From Cryobacterium sp. MLB-32 (lineage in GTDB: Bacteria; Actinomycetota; Actinomycetes; Actinomycetales; Microbacteriaceae): a stretch of DNA of 36,336 nt. Of this stretch, positions 1 to 7,914 are shown one piece after another. Under the pieces are notes generated by a model. That model saw nothing but the letters and a program-made list of their open reading frames with translations, searched no databases and was not told the origin of the DNA. How positions within the stretch are numbered: the stretch's first letter is position 1; each line of letters begins with the position of its first letter. The DNA lies in assembly GCF_000738085.1 (NCBI RefSeq), contig NZ_JPRS01000017.1, positions 1-36,336 of the forward strand, written 5' to 3'. The position numbers were made by a program, and so were the translations under genes.

Positions 1-1
1 C

Positions 2-706
2 GCGATCGACGGAATGGTCAGTGCGGAACTGCGCAAGCCACGGTTTGAAGCGAAGGAAGACCCCGACGGGTGCGGCGACAACCACGAGATCATCGGGGAC
101 GGTCGCACGATGCCGCAGCTCAACTTCGACGCCTTCGTCGACATCGTGCGCCACGCCCTCTCCTGCACGGAAGGCCTCGGTGCCCTGGATCACACGACGA
201 TCATCGTGCGGATGTCCCTCGAATCCCTACAGACCGGGCTCGGTGAGGCCCAGCTCGACGGGATCGAGCAGCCAATCTCCGCGTTCACGGCCCGAAAGAT
301 GGCCGCGGAGGCGTGTCTCATTCCGATGGTCCTCGGCGGCAAGAGCGAAGTGCTGGACTTTGGGCTGGGGAAGCGCCTGTTTACGAGGGCGCAGAAGCTC
401 GCGGCGATCGAACGAGACGGCGGGTGCGCCACCGCAGGGTGTAACAGGCCGCCGAGTTATGCCGAAGGCCATCACATCATTTGGTACAAATCGCAGGACG
501 GGCCGACGAATCAATCGAACATTTTGATGCTGTGCAGTGCTTGCCATCACAGGATTCATCGCGAAGGCTGGGACATCGTCGTCACAGACAACGTGGTCTA
601 CTTCATTCCACCGGCCACCGTCGATCCCAAGAGAACTCCGCGACGAGGCGGACGCCCACCGGTACCGACACCGAAGGGCCACGACGGCCCGCACTACAAG
701 AGCTAG
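2..706 (+). CDS. DUF222/13E12-type HNH endonuclease, 5' end outside window
   Basis: This is the C-terminal part of a DUF222 (13E12 repeat family) protein with an HNH nuclease domain. The frame is open from base 2, and the alignable second copy at 17115-18551 shows that about 245 residues lie upstream of the window. An internal ATG at 14 is therefore not taken as the start. The HNH fold is visible near the end: two Cys in CATAGC, GHHI, the N of QSNILML, then CSACHHRIH. The tail is basic and proline-rich and ends PKGHDGPHYKS. Such proteins occur in many copies in actinobacteria; their biological role is not settled. Compared with the second copy there are no indels and, by my hand count, 58 base differences over 706 bases but only three residue changes. 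Confidence 0.9.
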   Translation, partial: AIDGMVSAELRKPRFEAKEDPDGCGDNHEIIGDGRTMPQLNFDAFVDIVRHALSCTEGLGALDHTTIIVRMSLESLQTGLGEAQLDGIEQPISAFTARKMAAEACLIPMVLGGKSEVLDFGLGKRLFTRAQKLAAIERDGGCATAGCNRPPSYAEGHHIIWYKSQDGPTNQSNILMLCSACHHRIHREGWDIVVTDNVVYFIPPATVDPKRTPRRGGRPPVPTPKGHDGPHYKS

Positions 707-712
707 ATGCCA

Positions 713-747
713 CCCGGCGACGACCGAATAGGCCGGTCGCCGCCGGG
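713..747 (+). terminator. Hairpin after HNH gene, probable terminator
   Basis: A 14-bp stem (713-726 with 734-747, one A-C mismatch) encloses a 7-base AATAGGC loop, six bases after the HNH stop codon. There is no T-tract, which is common for actinobacterial terminators. It lies between two convergent genes and may serve both. The same hairpin follows the second HNH copy. Confidence 0.65.
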
Positions 748-817
748 CCTCGATGACCCAAGCTGCTCATGCGTCGGTTGCGCGGGGCCCGATTCACCGC
801 TCCTGACCGCGCTCAAG

Positions 818-1411
818 CTAGTCGATTCTGAAGATCTGACCGGTCTGGGCACTCTCGACGGACTTCACATAGGACTGCGCCACGATCGCCCCTGGAACGG
901 GCACGAAACCAGGGAACGAGGAATGGTAACCGGTCGCCTCCAGCAACACCGTGGGGCTGACGACGTTCATACGGATGCCTCGTGGCAGCTCGGTGGCGGC
1001 CGAAATAACGAACGATTCCACCGCTCCGTTGGCCATCGCAGCGGCGGCACCGGTCACGATCGGCTCCCGGGCCAGAATGCCCGATGTCAGGGTGAACGAG
1101 CCACCGTCGCGCAGGTACGGCGTACCGATGCGAACCAGGTCCAGCTGACTCAGCACCTTTCCGGTGAACGCCGCGACGTAGTCGTCACGCCCCAGCTCAC
1201 CGAGCGGCTTGAACGGGACGGAACCGACGCAGGAGACGATCGCATCCACCTGTCCGACGCTGCCCAGAAAACGTGCGATCGAGTCCGGATCGGTCACGTC
1301 GAGCGGAGGCTCGGTCGACCGGGATGCCGTGATCACCTCGTGTCGTCCCTGGAAGGCATCCACGACCGCGGATCCCACGTGGCCGCTGGCCCCAATAACG
1401 ATGATCTTCAT
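818..1411 (-). CDS. Short-chain dehydrogenase, atypical short SDR
   Basis: A 197-residue Rossmann protein. The N-terminus MKIIVIGASGHVGSA gives the Gly-rich nucleotide-binding loop, DVTDP at about 39-43 is the usual Asp after strand 3, and VSCVGSV replaces the NAG motif. It resembles the short SDR family typified by PRK07578. The classical active site is incomplete: Ser is present in FTLTSG, but the positions of Tyr and Lys in YxxxK hold Ala and Asn (region TGAAAAMANGAVESF). An AGGAGA ribosome site precedes the ATG. It is the last gene of the minus-strand operon, 51 bases after the amino acid dehydrogenase. Its role in the pathway is unknown; it may act on an imine or have lost dehydrogenase activity. 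Confidence 0.85.
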   Translation of the reverse strand: MKIIVIGASGHVGSAVVDAFQGRHEVITASRSTEPPLDVTDPDSIARFLGSVGQVDAIVSCVGSVPFKPLGELGRDDYVAAFTGKVLSQLDLVRIGTPYLRDGGSFTLTSGILAREPIVTGAAAAMANGAVESFVISAATELPRGIRMNVVSPTVLLEATGYHSSFPGFVPVPGAIVAQSYVKSVESAQTGQIFRID

Positions 1412-1462
1412 AACGTTCTCCTGTTCCTGATAACTGGCCTGATCATGTGGGCATGGTGCCGG

Positions 1463-2602
1463 TCAGAAGGGCAGCCGTTTGCCGCGCAGGTCCATCGCCG
1501 CACGAACACGGGTCTGCGCCAACGTGGTGGCTGCCTCGTGCGTGGTGAGGTCCTGGCGGCTCGCCTCGTCCAGCACAGTCAGCGTGTTGGCCCGCAGCTT
1601 CGCCGACACCGTTGTGAAGATTTGCTCGGTCTGCGGGCGGAACGCGGAATAGCGGGCATCCATGGCGAACGCCGCACTCACCACCCCGCCGGCATTCGCA
1701 ATGAAGTCCGGAACCACCGTGACACCGGCTCGCCGCAACATCTGCTGCGCGCCCGCGCTCGTCGGAAGGTTCGCGCCCTCCACGAGCAGCGTGCCCCGCA
1801 CCCGTGACACGTTGGACTCCGTCAGCACGTCCTGCAACGCCGCCGGCACCACAATGTCGGCATCGACGAAGAGTTCGGTGCCGGTCTCAATGGCCAGCTG
1901 CGGCAGCTGGGCGACCAGTGAATCCCCCACCTCCGTGCGGAGGCGCAGCAGGGCCGGAATGTCCAGCCCTGCTGGGTCGTGAATGGCGCCTTGGGCCGTA
2001 CTGATGGCCACGACCGTGTACCCGAGGGTGTGCAGTCGTTCGGCCGTGGCGTGGCCCACCGCCCCGAAGCCTTGAATCGCAACTCGCTTACCGACGAGTC
2101 CGATGGCGGCCGCAGCCTCGTCAACCACCTCGGCCACTCCGAACCCCGTCACCCCGAGCTGGTCATACGGGATGCCGCCGAGATCGAAGGGCGTGCCCAC
2201 CGCGGCTCCCCGATCCCCCAGCTCGTCGTTGATGATGGCCGCATCGTTCTCGGTCAGCCCCATGTCCAGCCCGCAGACGTACTCCTGCGGCACCTCATTG
2301 CGGAGCGCCCGCACGAACGCCCGCAGGATCTCCTCCTTATAGGGGGAATGCGGGTCCGCGCGGATGCCGGCCTTTGCACCGCCGAAAAAGAGGTCGACCG
2401 CCGCCCATTTCCACGTCATCACCCGGGCCAGCCGGGAGATCTCCCCCACACTCACCGTGGGCTGCATGCGCGTGCCGCCCTTTCCGATACCGCGCGACGT
2501 GTTGTCGATCACGAGCACGCCCTTCATGCCCGTCTTGGTGTCGCTGACCACCACGACCTTCTCGGGGCCCCATTCATCCATCGCGTCAAAGATTGTGGAC
2601 AC
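1463..2602 (-). CDS. Glu/Leu/Phe/Val-type amino acid dehydrogenase
   Basis: A 379-residue member of the hexameric Glu/Leu/Phe/Val dehydrogenase family, which catalyses reversible NAD(P)-dependent oxidative deamination of an L-amino acid to a 2-oxoacid. The substrate half has K65 in TWKWA, K77 in FFGGAKAGI and the catalytic Asp D113 in CGLDMG. The cofactor half has GFGAVG at 178-183. It is shorter than typical glutamate dehydrogenases (about 420 residues). It starts with GTG, with AAGGAG eight bases upstream. It sits directly downstream of the aminoadipate-semialdehyde dehydrogenase and HglS genes, so the context suggests L-2-aminoadipate to 2-oxoadipate, a step done by an aminotransferase in Pseudomonas putida. 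That substrate is inference; ordinary glutamate dehydrogenase is the alternative. Confidence 0.88.
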   Translation of the reverse strand: MSTIFDAMDEWGPEKVVVVSDTKTGMKGVLVIDNTSRGIGKGGTRMQPTVSVGEISRLARVMTWKWAAVDLFFGGAKAGIRADPHSPYKEEILRAFVRALRNEVPQEYVCGLDMGLTENDAAIINDELGDRGAAVGTPFDLGGIPYDQLGVTGFGVAEVVDEAAAAIGLVGKRVAIQGFGAVGHATAERLHTLGYTVVAISTAQGAIHDPAGLDIPALLRLRTEVGDSLVAQLPQLAIETGTELFVDADIVVPAALQDVLTESNVSRVRGTLLVEGANLPTSAGAQQMLRRAGVTVVPDFIANAGGVVSAAFAMDARYSAFRPQTEQIFTTVSAKLRANTLTVLDEASRQDLTTHEAATTLAQTRVRAAMDLRGKRLPF

Positions 2603-2693
2603 GGCAACTTCTCCTTCGTATCGGCGACGCCGACATACTGCTGAGCAATGAACTGAGGGGCCCCGCCTTGGAGGCGGATGACGCAGGTGACGC

Positions 2694-4223
2694 TTAGAGG
2701 AACTTCACGCCCTGGGCGAGCGGAAGCAGGCCAGAATAGTTGACCGTGTTCGTGGCCTGGCGCATGTACGCCTTCCACGAATCAGAACCGGACTCGCGAC
2801 CTCCGCCGGTCTCTTTCTCCCCGCCGAATGCACCACCGATCTCCGCACCCGAGGTGCCGATGTTCACGTTGGCGATCCCGCAGTCCGATCCGCCCACGGA
2901 CAGGAAGTGCTCGGCCTCAATCAGGTCGTTGGTGAAGATGGCCGAGGACAGCCCCTGCGGCACGCCGTTCTGCAAGGCCAGCGCCTGGTCCAGGGTTGTG
3001 TAGGTCATCACGTAGAGAATCGGAGCGAAGGTCTCGTGCTGCACAATGCCGGTCTGACCGGGCATGCTCACGATCGCGGGTTCCACATAATAGGCGCCCG
3101 GAAACTCGTCTTCCAGCACGCGGGTGCCGCCGCAGAGAACCGTTCCACCCTGCTCGACAGCCGCAGCGAGAGCAGCCTGCATGGCATCGAAGCTCGCCTT
3201 GTTGATGATCGGTCCCACCAGAGTGTCCGCCGCCACCGGGCTGCCGATACGCAGCGTGCCATAGGCGGCAACGAGCTTCTCGGTGAGGGCGCCGACCACG
3301 GATTCGTGCACGATCAGGCGCCGCATCGACGTGCATCGCTGGCCGGCCGTGCCCACGGCCGCGAACACGATGCCACGGAGGGCGAGGTCAAGGTCGGCCG
3401 ACGCTGTCACGATGGCGGCGTTGTTTCCGCCGAGCTCCAGCAGCGCACGCCCGAAGCGCTGCGCCACCCGGGGGCCCACCTCACGGCCCATTCGTACCGA
3501 CCCGGTGGCCGAGATGAGGGCCACGCGGGGATCGTCGACGAGCTGCTCGCCGCCCGCCCGGTCGGCGATCAGGAGCTTGTGCACGTTCGTGGGCGCACCG
3601 ACGTCGGCGACCGCGCGGGCCAGCAGGGTGTGCGCGGCCAGGGCGCTGAGGGTCGTCATCTCGGAGGGCTTCCACACCACGGTGTCACCGCAGATCAGGG
3701 CCAGAGCCGTGTTCCAGGAGTAGACGGCGACCGGAAAATTGAACGCGGAGATGACACCCACCACGCCGAGCGGATGCCAGGTCTCCATCAGACGGTGCCC
3801 CGGACGCTCCGACGGCATCGTCTTGCCGTAGAGCTGGCGGGACTGGCCGACCGCGAAATCGCAGATGTCGATCATTTCCTGCACCTCGCCGAGCGCCTCA
3901 GAGGTGACCTTGCCCGCTTCGGCCGTGACGATGGTGGCGAGATCGGCCTTGTGGAGCTGCAGCAGTTCTGCCCACCGCTTCACCAGGTTTCCGCGCACGG
4001 GTGCGGGCACATCGCGCCAGGCGAGGTAGGCCTCGTGCGCTTCGCCGATCGCCGCGCTGATGTCGGCTTCCGTGGCGAGAGGCAGGGTCACCAGCACCTC
4101 GCCGTTCAGGCAGGAGCGCGCTTCGTGCGATCCGCCGAGGGTGGCCAGATCGACGCCGCAGGCCTCCAGAGCCGTTTCGACGGCGGTGGTGACGGCTGAA
4201 CCGGGGAGTGTTGACTGTGGCAT
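2694..4223 (-). CDS. amaB: ALDH7-type L-aminoadipate-semialdehyde / piperideine-6-carboxylate dehydrogenase
   Basis: A 509-residue aldehyde dehydrogenase of the antiquitin (ALDH7) branch, which oxidises L-2-aminoadipate 6-semialdehyde (in equilibrium with delta-1-piperideine-6-carboxylate) to L-2-aminoadipate with NAD. Visible active-site parts are N162 in SAFNFP, K185 in VVWKPSE, the general base E263 in LLELGGNN and the nucleophile C297 in AGQRCTS. The GGEKETGGGRESGSDSWK segment near the C-terminus is characteristic of this branch. It lies between the HglS and amino acid dehydrogenase genes in one operon. The symbol follows the P. putida lysine pathway and is given by family and context. 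Confidence 0.88.
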   Translation of the reverse strand: MPQSTLPGSAVTTAVETALEACGVDLATLGGSHEARSCLNGEVLVTLPLATEADISAAIGEAHEAYLAWRDVPAPVRGNLVKRWAELLQLHKADLATIVTAEAGKVTSEALGEVQEMIDICDFAVGQSRQLYGKTMPSERPGHRLMETWHPLGVVGVISAFNFPVAVYSWNTALALICGDTVVWKPSEMTTLSALAAHTLLARAVADVGAPTNVHKLLIADRAGGEQLVDDPRVALISATGSVRMGREVGPRVAQRFGRALLELGGNNAAIVTASADLDLALRGIVFAAVGTAGQRCTSMRRLIVHESVVGALTEKLVAAYGTLRIGSPVAADTLVGPIINKASFDAMQAALAAAVEQGGTVLCGGTRVLEDEFPGAYYVEPAIVSMPGQTGIVQHETFAPILYVMTYTTLDQALALQNGVPQGLSSAIFTNDLIEAEHFLSVGGSDCGIANVNIGTSGAEIGGAFGGEKETGGGRESGSDSWKAYMRQATNTVNYSGLLPLAQGVKFL

Positions 4224-4281
4224 GTGCGTGTGTCCTTTACGTGTCGGTGCGGTGGAATGAAAGTGTGTGGTCCGTCAGCTC

Positions 4282-4329
4282 GTGACAGGGTCAGCGCGTG
4301 ACAGTGTCAGCGTGTGACAGTGTCAGCGT
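4282..4329. repeat. 16-bp tandem repeat across the hglS stop codon
   Basis: Three copies of GTGACAGTGTCAGCGT (the copy at 4282 has two changes) run head to tail, with a degenerate fourth unit just before. The minus-strand stop codon of the HglS gene at 4307-4309 lies in the middle copy. Each unit brings a TGA on the minus strand and, because 16 is not a multiple of three, they fall in different frames. Confidence 0.85.
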
Positions 4330-5722
4330 GGATGACCACGTGGAGCTCGGCCGCCAAGCGATCGATCGAGGCCTGTTGCTGGCGTTCATAGAGCGTGTTC
4401 GGGTCGAGCACGGTCGTGCCGACGATCTCCGACATCCGCTCGATATCGAAGTCGGTACCGGTCTGTGCCTCGTCCTTCGTGCCCTGGTCGGTGAGATTGG
4501 ATTGGAAGATGCCGGCCGCCGAGCGGGGCAGGAAGTCTTCGTAGACGATCGGCAGCGGAACAGCGATGCCCGATTCGATCAGCTCCCCCATGGTCACCGT
4601 GGAGGTGAGCGGATGCGCGAGCAGCGCTGCACCATCCAGCTGGAAGGTGAAGAAAGCGAGACCCTGCAGGGCGAGCTCCAGCTCCGTGGCCGGCAAGCCA
4701 CGCCGCCATACCTCGCGGGCGACCTCGACCCGGGTGGCGGCGCCCGGCGCGGCAGCAAGCAGCTCGTCGACCTCGGCGACGAGACGATCGTAGAGGTCGC
4801 GACCGGCCGGCGTGAGAGCCAACCCCCGAGCCTCCACCTCACCGAAACGCACGCGCAGGTGCCCCTCGCGCACGATGCCGTCCGGGTGCCGAAAACTGCG
4901 TGTTTCCGCCAACGCCCGAAAAGACGTCTGCCGCAGCAGCACGTCGGGGCCCTCCCACGCGGGCGGACCCTGAATCTCGCTGATCATCTCGATCCCGAGC
5001 GCCTGCATGCGCTGGTACAGGTCGTCGATGTCGAGCACCCGCGGGGTGAGGTGGTTGATATGCGTGCTTGTGACGCCACCGATGTCCGCGGCCACGGCCG
5101 AAACGGCCTCAAGAGTCTGGTACCACTCGTAGTCCACCGGTTCCGTCGACAACGAGAACGCCTGGGTGGCAAGGTCGAGCAGTAGCTCAGCCTCCGCTGT
5201 CGGCAACCCGGCCTGCGCCGTGGCGGAGTCAGCGAGCTCGAGCAGCTGCTGGCGGAACAGTTCCCGTGCATCCAGGAATTCGGCCAGCCGACGCTGAAGC
5301 TCGTCGGTGAAGAAGCGCGGATCCTGGGCGGCGAGCATCGAGGTGAACACCCGAAATGGGTTGCGCGCCAGTTCCTCGGAATCCAGCGGACGGAAGGCGG
5401 TCGAGACCACGGGAACGGCGCTGGAGGACGCATCCCGAAGGTCATAGAACCCGACGGGATACATGCCGAACGCCGCGAAGATGCGCGTGACCTGACGCAT
5501 CTCCCGGGGCGAGCCGAGACGGATCGCGCCATGACGTTCGGCGGTGACGCGGGAGATGCTGCCGAGCCGCTCGGCGTCGGCGCCGTGCTTCTGCAGAAAA
5601 TCACGGTTGACGTCGGCAGAGACGTCCACGAGCGTGTTGTAGGCCGGCACTTCGTTGCCGTAGAGCTCCGACAGTCGACGAGCGAACTCCGCTCGGAGTT
5701 GCCACGGTTCCAGGAAGGTCAT
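4307..5722 (-). CDS. hglS: 2-oxoadipate dioxygenase/decarboxylase (DUF1338, HglS family)
   Basis: A 471-residue DUF1338 protein of the vicinal-oxygen-chelate type. Characterised members (P. putida HglS and plant homologues) are Fe(II)-dependent and convert 2-oxoadipate to D-2-hydroxyglutarate. Expected residues are present: H64 and R68 in ERHGAIRLG (HglS H70 and R74), H221/H224 in STHINHLTPRVLD, and acidic residues in RFGEVEARG near 295 as the likely third metal ligand. The chosen ATG at 5722 begins MTFLEPWQLRAEF and matches the family length; the frame stays open upstream to 5980, but that part overlaps the next gene and looks non-coding. It lies 55 bases after the FAD oxidase. The C-terminus is encoded inside a tandem repeat and may vary between strains. 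Confidence 0.92.
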   Translation of the reverse strand: MTFLEPWQLRAEFARRLSELYGNEVPAYNTLVDVSADVNRDFLQKHGADAERLGSISRVTAERHGAIRLGSPREMRQVTRIFAAFGMYPVGFYDLRDASSSAVPVVSTAFRPLDSEELARNPFRVFTSMLAAQDPRFFTDELQRRLAEFLDARELFRQQLLELADSATAQAGLPTAEAELLLDLATQAFSLSTEPVDYEWYQTLEAVSAVAADIGGVTSTHINHLTPRVLDIDDLYQRMQALGIEMISEIQGPPAWEGPDVLLRQTSFRALAETRSFRHPDGIVREGHLRVRFGEVEARGLALTPAGRDLYDRLVAEVDELLAAAPGAATRVEVAREVWRRGLPATELELALQGLAFFTFQLDGAALLAHPLTSTVTMGELIESGIAVPLPIVYEDFLPRSAAGIFQSNLTDQGTKDEAQTGTDFDIERMSEIVGTTVLDPNTLYERQQQASIDRLAAELHVVIHADTVTR

Positions 5723-5777
5723 GACACGGGTCCTTTCGGTGTAGATACGGTTCGGGTCGATCGGTACGCGGCGTTCA

Positions 5778-6968
5778 TTAGATGATGTGCACCTCATGAA
5801 GTTGCTGAGCCAGGCTGAACCGGTCCGCGCTGAAGGCGGTCGGGTCCATGAACGATTCCTGGCCCAGGTAGATGTCCCGCATGAGTTCCCCCACAGCCGG
5901 TCCCTGCAGAAAGCCATGGCCGGAGAAGCCCGTGGCGTAGAAGAATCCGGGAACCTCGTCGGAGGCACCGATGAGGGCATTGTGGTCGGGAGTGTTCTCG
6001 TAGAGACCGGCCCAGCCGAACTCCAGGTCGGGATTCACCAGCTCGGGGGCGCACAGGCGGGCCGCGGCGTTGAACTCCGGCAACCACTCGTACGAGAAAT
6101 CGCGGTCAAAGCCCGGTTCCTGCTCGGTGTTGGAGATGCCCAGAAGCAGCCCGTTGCGGTAGTTGTGGAAGTACAGGGTGGTCGACAGGTCGAGGGTGAA
6201 GGGCACCGTCGGTAGGGGCTCTGCGAGCTGGCGGGTCATGCCGATCTGGCGGCGAACGGGAGTCACCGGCAGGGAGACGCCCGCCATGTCGCCGATCGCG
6301 CGTGACCAGGCTCCGGCGCAGCAGATGACCGCGCCGGTCACGATGATGCCGCGGTTCGTTTCCACGGCGTCGATGCGATCGCCCGTGCGCTCCACGTTGA
6401 GCACCTCGGTGTGGCTAAGGATGGTCACGCCGAGTCGGATCGCTGCCTCGGCGTATGCCTCGACCACCCTGGACGGGTCAGCGAAACCATCCCGGGGCGA
6501 GAACGACGCACCGAGCAGTGCCTCCTCGGAGATGAACGGATTGTGCGCCCGAGCTTCGGCCGGGGAAATCATGCGACTGTTACTGCCGTGATCATTCTGA
6601 ATCACCGTGCTGCGTTCACAGTCAGCCACTTCTCCCGCGCTACGGCAGAGGAACAGATAACCCACCTGCTGGAGTCCGATGTCCGTGCCGAATCGCTCGG
6701 CGAATCCTTCATAGGCCGTGAGGCTGCGCTTGCCGAGGATCACGTTGCCTGCGTCGGAAAACGTGGCCCGCACCCCGCCGAGGGGCTTCGCCGAGGATCC
6801 GGTACCCAGATCACTGCGCTCGATCAGAACGATGTTCTTCACCCCCGCCTCGGCGAGATGGAAGGCGATGCTCGTGCCCATGATGCCGCCACCGATGATC
6901 ACCACGTCAGCACGATCGGGCTGGGTGGTACCGGCCGGGAGCCCGAGCGAAACAACCTGATTTGCCAT
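5778..6968 (-). CDS. FAD-dependent oxidoreductase (DAO/sarcosine oxidase type), candidate L-pipecolate oxidase
   Basis: A 396-residue single-domain flavoprotein of the D-amino acid oxidase fold. The FAD-binding GxGxxG is at about 24-30 (VVIIGGGIMGTSIAFHLAEAG), followed by an acidic residue in IERSDLGTGSS. The C-terminal FYATGFSGHGFLQGPAVGE is the usual second FAD contact of sarcosine oxidase-like enzymes. It is the first gene of the minus-strand operon. In this context the missing step is oxidation of L-pipecolate to delta-1-piperideine-6-carboxylate, done by related flavoproteins (AmaA in Pseudomonas, PIPOX in animals). The family is clear; the substrate is inferred, and sarcosine, proline or another secondary amine cannot be excluded. 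Confidence 0.87.
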   Translation of the reverse strand: MANQVVSLGLPAGTTQPDRADVVIIGGGIMGTSIAFHLAEAGVKNIVLIERSDLGTGSSAKPLGGVRATFSDAGNVILGKRSLTAYEGFAERFGTDIGLQQVGYLFLCRSAGEVADCERSTVIQNDHGSNSRMISPAEARAHNPFISEEALLGASFSPRDGFADPSRVVEAYAEAAIRLGVTILSHTEVLNVERTGDRIDAVETNRGIIVTGAVICCAGAWSRAIGDMAGVSLPVTPVRRQIGMTRQLAEPLPTVPFTLDLSTTLYFHNYRNGLLLGISNTEQEPGFDRDFSYEWLPEFNAAARLCAPELVNPDLEFGWAGLYENTPDHNALIGASDEVPGFFYATGFSGHGFLQGPAVGELMRDIYLGQESFMDPTAFSADRFSLAQQLHEVHII

Positions 6969-7033
6969 GTGCGCCCCTTGGTCTGTGAGGTTCCCGACGC
7001 GGTCTGCGTGGAGACTGATTCCTGCTGCTGTCG

Positions 7034-7047
7034 ATAATATATAACAC
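7034..7047. promoter_or_regulatory. AT-rich candidate regulator site upstream of minus-strand operon
   Basis: The intergenic region 6969-7155 is mostly GC-rich but contains ATAATATATAACAC about 70 bases before the FAD oxidase start. Its last ten bases TATATAACAC recur exactly at 8731-8740, upstream of the divergent transporter operon. On the minus strand it also offers -10-like TATATT. It is a candidate binding site for one of the two adjacent FCD-GntR regulators; this is inference. Confidence 0.45.
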
Positions 7048-7155
7048 GCAACCGGAATGCACCAGAGGTCTGCCGAGAATTAGCTCATCGCCCGAGGCCC
7101 CCGGCATCGGTAACGCGGAGCGCTCCGTTTCGCGGTGAAGGAGAGAGCTCCGGCC

Positions 7156-7914
7156 TCAGCCCAGGACGTCGGCCCAGATTGCACGCGCCGCGGCGACACC
7201 GTTCTCGCTCAGGACCGTCTCCCCCGCACCGTGCACGGCGCACGCCTGTTGGATCAGCAAGAGAGAGGTGTGCGTGAGGTGCGCGCGCATCGCCTCCTGC
7301 GCCGGCAGCGTCTGACCGGCCTCGATCGCGGCCACAATGGGCTCGTGCTCCCGCTCAATGTCGGCTAGAGAGCGCGTCTGACCCGCGGTGTAGGGGCCGA
7401 GAATGCGGATCGTTTCCCGGAGTTCCGCCACGATGCGGCGTGCGCGCTCATTCCCCGCAGCCGCGAGGATTCCGTCGTGCATCAGAAAATCGTGCCGGAA
7501 GAACTCTTCCTCGTCGCCACGCGTGGCGGCGACATGCGACTCTGAAATGGCCAACCGCAGGTGGGCGCCGAGCACCGGGTTAGCCGTTCGGGAGACTCGC
7601 TCGACCGCGGCAACTTCGAGCGCCAGCCGCACGGCGAAGATCTCTGCGATCTCCCGGGGGTGGGGCCGCATCACGACGAAGCCACGATTGCGCACGATCT
7701 GCACGATTCCGGTCTCCGCCATGCGCAGGAGCGCCTCCCGCACCGGACTGCGCGACACCTCCAGCTGCTCGGCGACCTGGGCGATCGAGTAGAGCGTGTC
7801 GGGATCGAGGGCCCCGGTGTGGATCGCCGACCGCAGCAGCTGAAAGACCTGGCTGGCTAGGGATTCCGGCAGCTTCCGGGGCGTGAACGCCGGTGGCACG
7901 GTGTTGCCGGTCAC
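7156..7914 (-). CDS. GntR-family regulator, FCD subfamily (1)
   Basis: A 252-residue transcription factor. The N-terminal winged helix (about residues 17-80) contains the GntR signature VSRSPVREALLRMAETGIV. The C-terminal alpha-helical FCD ligand domain follows, with the Asp and His residues expected for metal or carboxylate binding (FRHDFLMHDGI and later AHLTHTS). FCD regulators usually sense organic acids or amino acid breakdown products. Its ATG overlaps the stop codon of the second GntR gene by four bases, so the two are probably translated together. It sits between the two catabolic operons and is the natural candidate to control them. Confidence 0.9.
   Translation of the reverse strand: MTGNTVPPAFTPRKLPESLASQVFQLLRSAIHTGALDPDTLYSIAQVAEQLEVSRSPVREALLRMAETGIVQIVRNRGFVVMRPHPREIAEIFAVRLALEVAAVERVSRTANPVLGAHLRLAISESHVAATRGDEEEFFRHDFLMHDGILAAAGNERARRIVAELRETIRILGPYTAGQTRSLADIEREHEPIVAAIEAGQTLPAQEAMRAHLTHTSLLLIQQACAVHGAGETVLSENGVAAARAIWADVLG

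Larger units (their letters stand above)
1..747 (+). repeat. Direct repeat copy A (HNH gene 3' part plus hairpin)
   Basis: Bases 1-747 align without gaps to 17846-18592 at a constant offset of 17,845 bases. Hand-counted identity over the coding part is about 92 percent. Similarity stops just after the hairpin behind the stop codon, at about 748. The left end of the repeat is not seen because the window begins inside it. Confidence 0.93.

Noticed and set aside
707..1807. Long open frame of 366 codons on the plus strand
   Set aside because: It lies opposite the SDR and amino acid dehydrogenase genes, has no ribosome site and reads as Arg/His/Gly-rich sequence of the kind produced by GC-rich antisense strands.
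2907..4199. Plus-strand open frame of 430 codons
   Set aside because: It is antisense to the ALDH7 gene, which has complete family motifs in the other strand; the composition is His/Arg/Gly-rich without domains.
4282..4329. CRISPR-like array
   Set aside because: The units are contiguous 16-bp tandem repeats without spacers; the same holds for the 8-, 14- and 18-bp arrays, and no cas genes are present.
5723..5980. Longer start for the HglS protein
   Set aside because: The extra residues overlap the upstream FAD oxidase in another frame and look non-coding; the family length fits the ATG at 5722.
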